From assembly GCA_947069175.1 (NCBI GenBank), contig CAMTDV010000030.1, forward strand, positions 98,046,411 to 98,110,410: a stretch of 64,000 nt of DNA, in the 5' to 3' direction. A model generated the notes under the pieces. It was not told the origin of the DNA. It saw nothing but the letters and a program-made list of their open reading frames with translations, and searched no databases. Positions 55,087-64,000 of this stretch are shown piece after piece (within the stretch, counting starts at the first letter, position 1; the number at the start of each line of letters is the position of its first letter). The stretch is from Scalesia atractyloides (Eukaryota > Streptophyta > Magnoliopsida > Asterales > Asteraceae). Position numbers and translations under genes: made by a program.

Positions 55087-55110
55087 GGGGGGGGGGGGGG
55101 GGGGGGGGGG
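55087..55110 (+). repeat. G24 homopolymer
   Basis: Twenty-four consecutive G residues; the length is likely unreliable. Confidence 0.9.
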
Positions 55111-56000
55111 ACACTTATTGCTGTTTTCTGTTGAATTTGTAACTGTCAGCAACTGAAAAAAGTAAACATTGAAAAACATGTGAATTTTAATTAACGACAT
55201 TACTAACAATCTAACCCAGATAAAATAAATAATGTAAATAATCTAACAAGAACTACAACTAATTTCGAATAAACAAAATCAAATTACTTGTCCCAGGTAA
55301 TTATAGTTATGTATTATTTAGGATCATTGGATGAACATTTGATTGAGTATGCACATATTGTGCTGCTGGGGCTCTCGTGAAGAAACAAGAAATAGGGACA
55401 CAAAGAAAACACACACTTTATTATATATTTCACACAATACAATTGAGTTTGGTTAGTGGTATTTATACACACAAATATGACAATAACCGTTTATTAAACT
55501 ACCTAACTACCAACCGACACAACCTAATCTTCCAATTTTGACCATTTTTAATCTGACTCTAATATTCCAACAGTATCTGAGTATCAAGAAAGAAATGAAT
55601 TATGTCACTAAACTGTACTGGACAAATGATAAGTGTTTTTTAATTGAAGATACTAAATTTGATGAAACAAGCAATTCCATATATAGAGGCAAAAGTCAAA
55701 TTTGAGATGGGCTAAAATGGCAACCAACCCAAATAAAAACAAAAAAATTATCACATCAACAACTTACCCAAACCCTCTAACTTTATTTCATTGATAATAG
55801 TCCAAACTAACCAGATCAATTAGTTTTATATCTATATAAAAATTTTCAAAACCCAAAGCCAAACAGATAGAGTTTAATCAAATTGAGAGCATGAGAAAGT
55901 AATTACAACGTACCATTGGACCTCGTGGTATTAAGATGAAGTACTTGAACCTTGTGGTACCCTTGAACTACTTGTAATTTGGAAGAATTTTGTGGTCATG
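55111..56000. other. No recognised gene; 3' flank of the DC1 gene
   Basis: AT-rich. No ORF of interest. Confidence 0.5.
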
Positions 56001-56416
56001 TTAGCAACTTATGTGCCTACTACGTTTAAGATTCCAGTAAAAGCTAAATAAACATCTTTCCCTTGCAAGCCATGTATGTGGTATTAACGTAGCACAAGTT
56101 GTATGCATGGACTGGACACATTTATGACAATGATAGAAAGCAACATTTGGATTCATTTCCTCTTCGCAAACTTCACAAAAATAATCACCCTCATGGTCTT
56201 CAACTGGGCGGTAAGATAAAGTCATGGGGTGCTTGTCATACCTGTGCCTAGCTGTTTCTGGTAATAACAAAGCACACTCGAGATGCAGATGAAAATTACA
56301 CAATTTGCAACTAAATGAAGTTTCTCTGGGATATGTGAAACCCGACAAACATACATGACAATAATCATTGTCCAACCTTTTGTGAAGTTTATAAAACAGG
56401 TGATATGGGTGAGATT

Positions 56417-56602
56417 CAGTGGCGGAACTAGAACATTTTAGTCGGGGGGGTCATCATAAGCTTATTTTCTTTGCATGTTATAATTAGGGGGTCCATTTTA
56501 TGTTTGTTTCCTTAAAAATCTGATTTTATATACAAAAATTCAAAAATTTCCGGTGATCGGAGGGTCAGTTGACCCTCTTGACCCCCTCTAGTTCCGCCCC
56601 CG
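56417..56602. mobile_element. hAT MITE inside DC1 exon 2
   Basis: 186 bases, with ends CAGTGGCGGAAC and (reversed) CGGGGGCGGAAC, flanked by the exact 8-bp duplication GTGAGATT (56409-56416 and 56603-56610). It adds 194 bases to the exon, shifts the frame, and gives a stop that removes the last DC1 motifs. Confidence 0.9.
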
Positions 56603-57204
56603 GTGAGATTTATGGGTAATAATTGTAGGTGTGAGTGCACACCAAACATGAATGTAGCGATCACACGTGACGCAATGGTAAGCAAATCCAAAGAACGAGT
56701 TGCGGCAGACACGACAATATGACGGGCGAGGTACCCTTAGCACGAGAATAATGGTATGCTGGAGATAAGTAGGTTTGTCAGACGCGTTAGATAGATGGCC
56801 TTTTAATTCAGCGGGCAAACGGGTGCACCCCTCGTGGAGAATGAAGCTGCATCCGTTTGTGCACTTGTAAAACGGCATGTCCATGATTGGTGTGGCACAT
56901 CCTTTGCATATACCTTCAAAATTTGTAAAATACTTGCGTCGTGCATTCACAAAATTATTGCATCGTGCATCCACAAAAATCAGTGGATGTTCATGACTAT
57001 CATGAGTTTTGGTCATCTCATAATTAGTTTGTTTGGATAAAAGACGAGTTATGGTCATCTCATAATTAGTTTGTTTGGATGAAAGGTCTGTGAATCTGTT
57101 GTAAGGTAGATCTGGGAGAGGGAAATCGAGAACATGATTACGGTCCTTCATATCTTTATACTGTTCAAAGGTTAGATCCTCGAGCGAGTTATCAAGATCC
57201 TCGT

Positions 57205-57888
57205 CTGTTAAACCATGCAATCTTGGTTATTAAATAAGTAGTAATTTTGAAGGTTCATGCAATGAAAAAAAATAAGTATAGTAAGAAAAAGAAAAAACAA
57301 ATGATTCCTTATAACAAATTTTCCAAAAAAATTTTTCATCATCAACAACTTGCTTTACATTTTACCAGGGGATGATAAATACCCACATTCCTACGCAATG
57401 AAAATGTGAAAAATTACTGCTCCATATAAAACACGCCCTTTTTTATAATCGTCACTTAACTAGTAAGTTGCCCCGTGCGTTGCCCTGGCGTTGAAAAGTG
57501 AAGTACCTTGAATTTAAACGTATTATTTTTAACCTGATTGGTTTTTAAAAAAAGTTACTTCAAAACGTAGATCTACTGAAAACGTACGTAAAAATAAGCA
57601 CGAAAACGTATCATATTTGACCCATAAAAAATAAAATCTACGTCAAAATGTAGACTAACCGAAAACGCACATAATAATAAGCATAAGAACATATTATATT
57701 TGGCCAACTAATTTTTCGAAAAAATTTAAGTCGAAATGTAAATCAACTTGAATATATGCCGGCACATACATAAAAAAAACACGTAAAACTGGATTATAAA
57801 AAGTATTTAAAAAGTTAACAAGTTGTAAGTGTCATTCCTAAAAGTTTAAAGATAAAACTATAAAAAAACAAATGGACAGATAAGATAA

Positions 57889-57961
<73 letters not shown>

Positions 57962-60172
57962 GAGGTAAGATCAAATAAAAAGTTCATTTTGTCTAAGTAG
58001 TATAAGAACTAATCTTAACCATTCATTTTTTCAAATCATTGGTTAAGATGAAAGTCTAGGAAAAAGAGGAGTGTAATCGTTCATAACTTTTTTATACGAC
58101 ATTATTTTTTCATAAAAATTTCACCAAAAAATCAAGCGTATTTTTATCTTTAATTTGAGTACCATATTGCTATATAAGATATGATGACTAAAAAACCCAC
58201 AAAAATGTGTTGTATTTATATGTTGTATAACTTTTTTTGTGCTAGATTTTTGTACTATATTTTTGTGCTGAATTTTTGTCTTAATTTTTTTTTCTCAATT
58301 TGTGTACTATATTTTTTGTGTTTAATTTTTTTCGTGCTATATTTTTTTATTAGATTTTTTTTGTTATATTTTTTTGTACTCGATTTTTTGTGTTATATTT
58401 TTTTATACTGGATTTTTTGTGCTAGATTTTTTTACTAGATTTTTTTTTGTTATATTTTTTAGAAAAAAAAGGAAGCTAGATGTCATTTTACACTCCTATT
58501 TATAAGGACCAAAATGTCCAACCTTAGTACTTATAAGGAGTGTCATATGTTATCATCATAATATTTCTTAGGCTACTTAGACAATTCCCCTGTATAATAT
58601 AATCTCACGATATAAGTGGAGGATGTTAATGCAGAGAAATCTAAATGTACTCGCAATATAAGTAGAGGATGTTAATGGAGAGAAATCTAAATGTACTCCT
58701 TACTTTATTAGTCTATCTCATCTTGGATCGTTTAATTATTAATTACATTCGATGAGACATGTATTTTGAAAGTACATTTTAAATATCTTTCTTTTTTCAC
58801 GTTTAAGAAAATTTAACAAAATATGTGTCATATCAACTAACTTGGGTTAAATCTTATGTTACACCAAGCAACTTTGATAGTTTGAGGTGTTTTATCATAT
58901 CAAATATTTTAAAAAACAATCTTTAGCCGTACAAATACTCTTAAAAACAACTTTTTCTACATCAAATAGTTTCAAAACGAGTTCTAAAAGATACTACTTA
59001 ATTGTTTCTTAGTATACTATCCATTATTCTAATATTTTAAAAACAAATTGATAAGAAATTGACAAAAGCAAAGTGTTCAAAGTAAACTGCAAATTAATAA
59101 AACATAAATAAAAATGTTACAAATAAAATCTACACGAGTATATTTATTTACAAAAAATAAACATAACTAAATATGTTACACATAAAATCTACACGAGTAT
59201 ATTTATTTACAAAAAAATAAATAAATAAAAGAAGCACACTTACTATTAGCATTTAAACAATAGTTAAATAGCACTTAAAATAAATCTAAAAACTATAGAA
59301 ACAACAAAGGTGGGATTTAGAAAAGTATTTAAGAAAAATAAATGTTAAATAATAATATAATCTTTAATCATAGTTTTATAAAAAGTATATAATGTCATTG
59401 GTGATCGAGATTGAAATGCATAGTGAACAAATAAAACTGAATTGCAAATTAAAGAAAGGTTTGGTAAAAGGTAACGATTCTACTAAAACAAGATTGATTA
59501 ACTGAAAAAGGGTTTTAGGGTATATTTAGCAGCAAATTTGATCTAACATAAGACGGTATCTTGAAATAATCCTATTATCTATCATAAAATTAATACAATT
59601 AGTGGAAGGAGACGGTATCTTGAAATAATCACATTGAAAAAGTTCTTGTACAACCAGTCTTATCGTACAAAACGTACGAAAAGCATGAAAAAGTAAAAAA
59701 AAACATGTTAGACATTTTTGTAATTATTTACTCGTAGATAACTATCAAAATTACCCTATAAATGATCTTGTAGAGTAATTTGAAAAAATGTGTAGGGTAA
59801 TTATCAAAATTACTCTAATAGTTTATCAAACAACATACAATTCAAAATTATCCTACAAGATCATTTGTAGAATAATTATGATACTCTACAAGATAAAAAT
59901 TACTTGACAAGATCATTTACAAAATACTATGATACTTTACAAAATTACCCTACAAAGATCAAATTATCCTAAAAGATCATTTTACAAAATTACCTACAAT
60001 ATCAAAATTATCCTACAAGAACATTTGTAGGGTAATTTTGATAATACTCTACGAGTAAATAATTACGAATATGTCACCGCGTTTTTTCAATAAAACATTC
60101 GGTTCGTACGTCTTGTACGTTAAAGGTATTTGTATCTGATCTTTTGCATACAAAAGGAAGTAATAGATTTAC
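57205..60172 (-). other. DC1 intron filled with repeats
   Basis: 2968 bases. It holds a Helitron-end-like GC dyad at 57462-57500, a (TA)n tract at 57893-57956, a T-rich 20-25-bp minisatellite of CTAGATTTTTTTG type (58210-58460), two near copies of a 58-base unit at 58605-58700, and a foldback element at 59661-60122. The GT and AG borders and phase match are seen; splicing itself is inferred. Confidence 0.6.
59661..60122. mobile_element. Foldback element in the DC1 intron
   Basis: Inverted ends TATCGTACAAAACGTACGAA and (reversed) TAACGTACAAGACGTACGAA. The interior is made of inverted TACAAGATCATTTGTAG-like words. It ends 50 bases from the splice donor. Confidence 0.6.
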
Positions 60173-60721
60173 CGTTTTTTGAAATGGAATTTGAAGGCTT
60201 GGATATTGAATTTGCACAATCGGCGTGAACATAATATCGGCATTTCTCGCATTTATATACCCAAAAGTTCTCTCTATCAGATAAGGAATTGTCACATACT
60301 CTACATGTAGGATAAAATCTAGCCTTTTGATCTATTGCTGGAAAAGAGTAAGTAAGAATGAGTGGATGAGTATGAGAGAAACGACCGCATGTACCCTCTT
60401 GAATTAGCAACCTTTTTGACTGGAAAACACAATCGTTATGGGCAGAAAAACGAAAACATGTGGAACATTCATAGAAGACCCCTTTATGTTCATTCCACAA
60501 GCATCACATTCTGCCAAAATTTGTTTGTTTCTATAGAATGGAATTAATGGGTGTTGATTGCTAGGGTGATAAATAATATGGTATTGTACATCATCTGAAG
60601 AAACCTTAGACCAACTAGACCGGAATCTAAGTAGATCTATGGAATGGGCTCTGCATAAAAGGGTTAACCCTTCGTTTGGTTTCACGATGGATGATGAATA
60701 AAACAGTACTCCGGCTGAACC

Positions 60722-61780
60722 TGCAAAACAGAACACCGTTAGCTCGCCACGGGGAGAAGGGGGTTCTCTCCGTGACCACCCTCCGGCGTGAGAATAAGTA
60801 CAGGTAGTCGGAAGTAAGTATTGTAAGAGAGAGAGTAGTTAAGAGTGAATACCTTTCCTGGAACTCCAAGTTACTTATTTATAACCGGTGTTTGGCGCCA
60901 AAAGGAGAGATTGTTAACTTTAACGGAATCTTCTGCTATTCCGTTAATGTTTGTTGGCAATCCGTTAGTGCACACGGATCGTGAACTCATCAGCGGTCAG
61001 GGAGGTGCCACGTGTCAACATGAGATCACTACATCTTATAAATGTGAGCATGCCATCACCGTGATCTTCCTCAGCCATCCAGATGCTGCCATGTGGCAAT
61101 TGGTTATAAGCGAAAAGATGCTTGCATGATTGGGTGTTAATGGCTTCTAGAAGGTTTCACAGCTGTTACCCATCTATTATTCCCCACGTGTACATTTTGT
61201 TACAACAGAAAAGATTCTCTTTGCTTCTGCACCAAGTCAAGGATTTTGTTAAGGGAAAGTTTCCCAGGATTTACTGTTTCCTTGTGCGAGAAGTGCAAGT
61301 TAGTTAGCTGATCTTCCTTCTTCTCCTTGCTGCTTAGCGCAACGTTTGGTGGATACTCGCTTTGATATAAATATCCGTGCAAGGTTTGTGCATGAAGCAT
61401 TATCAAACGAGAATGTTCAAGTTTAACTTTGAACCTTGCGCGAGCCCGCGCAAGGTAGTTAAATGAAGCATTATCAAATGAGAATGTTCAAGGTTAACTT
61501 TGAACCTTGCGCGAGCCCGCGCAAGGTAGTTAAATGAAGCATTATCAAATGAGAATGTTCAAGGTTAACTTTGAACCTTGCGCGAGCCCGCGCAAGGTAG
61601 TTAAATGAAGCATTTATCCAAAGTGAATGCTCAAGGTTAACTTTGAACCTTGCGCGAGCCTGCGCAAGGTAGTTAAATGAAGCATTTTTCCAAAGAGAAT
61701 GTTCAAGGTTAACTTTGAACCTTGCGCGAGCCGGCGCAAGGTAGTTATATGATCCTTTCCTCTCTTGGATATTTGGCGCA
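60722..61780 (-). repeat. LTR-like segment upstream of DC1 exon 1
   Basis: On the minus strand it starts TGCGCCAAATATCC and ends CTGTTTTGCA, with a TATA box (TATAAATAA, 60875-60883) and a CT-rich leader. A GC-rich U5-like block (GGAGAACCCCCTTCTCCCCG) follows. It has a plausible solo-LTR layout in the same orientation as the DC1 gene. No target duplication can be shown because the gypsy LTR at 61784 is inserted at its far edge. The 61.4-61.75 kb hairpin repeats would lie in its U3. Confidence 0.45.
61393..61748 (-). repeat. Five tandem 71-bp hairpin units
   Basis: Units start at 61393, 61464, 61535, 61606 and 61678. Each has a perfect 10-bp hairpin (ACCTTGCGCG and CGCGCAAGGT around a 4-base loop AGCC; the fourth unit has one changed base) and a second dyad (CAAGGTT / AACCTTG). 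Confidence 0.93.
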
Positions 61781-62208
61781 GAGTGTCACACCCGACCCGC
61801 AGCGGAAAAGGTGATCGGGGCATGATTGGGTTTTCATCAAAGCTCATGAAAATTATTATATTGTTTCATATTTATTATTACAAATTAAAGGAAATCATAC
61901 AATCATAATTACAACATGTTCTACACATCTTTCTAGACTTCATTATTTTCTTCTAAGGCATTTCCTATGTTTTCCTGGCTTCATCCTGTTCACCTGTATC
62001 ATGTGTAAAAATAGTTTTTGGATCAACAAAAAGTTGGCGAGTGAACCTTGTTAGAAACATTTATTATTTATTTCTTGTTGTATTTAATATGGAAAAGTTG
62101 CGCAATAATCATATATGAACAAAAGTAAGTAAACATACAATAACAAACAAATAGCATACAATAACAAACACCTTGCATGAATATGTAACATGAATGACAA
62201 TGTAAATG

Positions 62209-62460
62209 TTGGCAACGTCTCGTTCACGCTCATACGTAATGGGGAACGGCTCACGCTCATAGGTAATGGGGAGCAGACGGCCTATGATGAAATGTATGTG
62301 CGATCAAGGCTCAATCAAACGGAGCCGATCGTGTGTTGGCAACGCCTCGTTCACGCTCATATGTAATGGGGAACAGCTCAACGCTCATAGGTAATGGGGA
62401 GCGGCGGCCTATGAAAATGTATGTACTGAAAATGATAAATTTAATATAAACAATAATCAC
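62209..62460 (-). repeat. 127-bp direct repeat (x2) in LTR 4
   Basis: Units start at 62209 and 62336 (TTGGCAACGYCTCGTTCACG), with the GGCTC/GAGCC hairpin between them. Confidence 0.85.
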
Positions 62461-62889
62461 ACAAACAAATAATACATGTTGAATACACATTTGTTTATGG
62501 ATATGATAGATTCACAATAGTTTAAATGTGATAAATAATAAGATACATGATACACCCAAAAAACGTGATTAAAACGGGGAATTTATACAGATTCACTCAC
62601 ATTGGGTGCGTTTGCTTGAAGATGTTGAATGCGCACGAGTTTAGAGGATTGATCGACGAGAGATAACTAACCTAATTAATAACGAAAAGGTATGGTAAAT
62701 AAGTGGATTTTATTAACAATTTTTAATAGGATTTTTGGATATATTTTTGTGAGTTTAAGGCTATTTTCTAACTTTAAAAACATTATTTTTAAGTATTTTA
62801 AATTGATTTTTAAATTAAATAAATAAATAAAAATATAAAAAAATGTTGACTTTGACCGTTGACCGTTGACCGGTCCGGTCGTTTATACA

Positions 62890-62968
62890 TGTGCGCTGGG
62901 TGAGACTCGAACCCGTGACCTCCCGTACGCGTGCACGCAGCTCTACCAACTGAGCTACGTGTCTAACG
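62890..62968 (-). other. Sense tRNA-like module S3, LTR 4
   Basis: A box TAGCTCAGTTGG intact; B-box-like GGGTTCGAGTC; A7 below it gives oligo(T) downstream. Confidence 0.75.
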
Positions 62969-63056
62969 CGAAATAATTCTGTTTTTAATTATACTTATAT
63001 ACTATTTAGATTTATCCAGAAATTATTTATTTCAAAAAGGATTTTAAATGTATCGA

Positions 63057-63137
63057 ACCGGTGCTGTCAACAGGTCTCGAACCCGGGACCTGTGGGTTAA
63101 TGTGCACACAGTCCACCGCTGGACTGTGTGTCTAACC
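63057..63137 (-). other. Sense tRNA-like module S2, LTR 4
   Basis: GTTAGACACACAGTCCAGCG start; perfect B box GGTTCGAGACC; A5 below. 169 bases from S3. Confidence 0.7.
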
Positions 63138-63224
63138 TGGTTAATAATCCGGTTTTTATTATACTTAACATGATTCTGTGAGTTATCCCGGTTCGGTTAA
63201 AAAGGGCATTTTTATTCAAGAGAG

Positions 63225-63304
63225 TGAGGTTGGGACAGGGATCGAACTCGAGACGTGCGTGTATTGTTTGCACATAGTCCACCGCTGGACTGTGTGTCTA
63301 ACCC
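63225..63304 (-). other. Sense tRNA-like module S1, LTR 4
   Basis: GGGTTAGACACACAGTCCAG start; B-box-like GAGTTCGATCC; A5 below. 166 bases from S2. Confidence 0.66.
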
Positions 63305-64000
63305 GTTTATTAATCTGATTTTAATTAATCTTATTATACACAGTCGACTTCGTCTTCTTCGCTCAAAGACTCAGTCGGCGATTTTTTTGACTGTTCTTGA
63401 TTGAGTCGTTTATCGAACATATTACTGGTTGAAAGGTGATGAGTAAAATGAATTTAGGAAATCGAATGTACCGATCGAACTGTGTTTCTTCAGAATTCCG
63501 GCAATGGACGTCGGCTCTGATTTGTGTATTCCTTCTGATTGAATCAATTAGCATTTTTGTTTGATTAGTTATGAAAGTGGGGTACTAAACAAGGATTAAC
63601 AGAAGTGTTGAATGTTCATACCGATTCAGAGCGTGAGATTGGAATTTCCAGAAGTTTTCCGGCGAGAGCTGAATATTCCGGCTAAGTTGTCTGGGATTGA
63701 TTCTGATGGTTGGATTGAAGTTAGTAACAGTAAACAGAAAGAGTCGAGGTATTTACCGTTTTGAGGTGAGTCTCGGTTTTCCGGTGAAAGTCCGGTGATG
63801 GCAGGATATTTCCGGCGAGTGAAATTTCTTCGAGAAAATGTGCGATTTTGAGCGAAAAGGCTACCAGAGACTTGTGGGTGTATTTATAGGGAAGAATCGA
63901 GACGAATTGGGTCTAATTTCAGTCTCGATTCATGGTCAGCTGTTCTCCGGCGGTTACGACTGATGTCGCGGGTTTAGACATCGGTTATAACCGACGTTGA

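Larger units (their letters stand above)
56001..60721 (-). pseudogene. DC1-domain (Cys/His-rich C1) protein gene, disrupted
   Basis: Two exons on the minus strand. Exon 1 (60721-60173) has DC1 zinc-binding motifs (AECDACGMN, ECSTCFRFSAHNDC, CRVCDNSLSDREN, YKCEKCRYYVHADC). Exon 2 (57204-56001) carries four more (CKGCATPI, CRVCRNSFFGFAYHCVTC, CHVCLSGF, CEVCEEEMNP). The joining intron (60172-57205) begins GTAAAT and ends TTTAACAG, and the phases agree: one base is left by exon 1 and two are supplied by exon 2. DC1 proteins are a large plant family, often implicated in stress or hormone signalling; their biochemical role is mostly unknown. Defects: a frameshift in AAAGGGG near 60490, a hAT MITE in exon 2 (56417-56602), and no convincing start codon, since exon 1 abuts an LTR-like segment at 60722. 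Without the MITE the reading frame across its target site is continuous. Confidence 0.82.
61784..64000 (-). mobile_element. Gypsy LTR with tRNA-like array (runs off the window)
   Basis: On the minus strand the end GGTGTGACA is at 61784. It is related most closely to the solo LTR at 45392-47993. It has three sense modules (62890-63304), a TATA box at 63881-63888 (minus) and a 127-bp repeat (62209-62460). No internal gypsy domain lies on its left, so it is either a solo LTR or the 3' LTR of an element extending beyond the window. Confidence 0.9.

Noticed and set aside
58181..58438. 85-codon Phe/Tyr/Leu-rich ORF resembling a membrane protein
   Set aside because: Translation of a T-rich minisatellite within the DC1 intron; low complexity.

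Overview
The window looks like nuclear DNA of a large, AT-rich flowering-plant genome (a dicot; I lean to Asteraceae from the look of the repeats, which is an impression, not a proof). Almost everything is transposable element, often nested. Genes are few, small or broken. No bacterial-type operons, no rRNA genes and no intact standard tRNA genes were seen.

Layout: 1-1313 holds old copia-like debris. 1319-11900 is a complete Ty3/gypsy retrotransposon with 2.5-kb LTRs, a 5-bp target duplication (TGGTA), a primer site for initiator-Met tRNA, and gag-pol broken by three frame changes. Three more LTRs of the same type lie on the minus strand: 20878-23646 (target duplication GTGAT), 45392-47993 (ATATG) and 61784 to the window end. 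12-19 kb is a field of small DNA transposons (hAT, Mutator-like, foldback) plus a SINE. 19001-27499 is a three-level nest: a foldback MITE, split by a gag-only LTR element (19492-27340, ACCAA), itself split by the solo gypsy LTR. 32801-39320 is an LTR element with no coding capacity, built from short hairpins. 39.6-43.1 kb holds a decayed tRNA pseudouridine synthase (TruA-type) gene cut by a 431-bp solo LTR and flanked by MITEs.

Genes: two direct tandem copies of a small secreted phytocyanin (44397-44795 and 50415-50813) are the only intact-looking host genes. A DC1-domain (Cys/His-rich) gene at 56001-60721 on the minus strand has a phase-consistent 3-kb intron but a frameshift and a hAT MITE in its exons. 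A fragment of an RD19-type cysteine protease propeptide (53228-53506) sits between two long direct repeats, and a LINE tail lies at 48617-49230.

Most interesting: (1) the gypsy LTRs carry ordered tRNA-like modules with A- and B-box-like motifs, three or four in sense at a strict 166-170-bp period and one antisense Ser/Leu-like module, each with an oligo(T) run just downstream. This resembles a built-in RNA polymerase III array. (2) Three other LTR-type elements carry arrays of short perfect dyads: ten 18-bp palindromes in the gag-only element's leader, five 71-bp hairpin units in an LTR-like segment, and a chain of covarying hairpins filling the internal domain of the non-coding element. I know of no description of these, but could not search.
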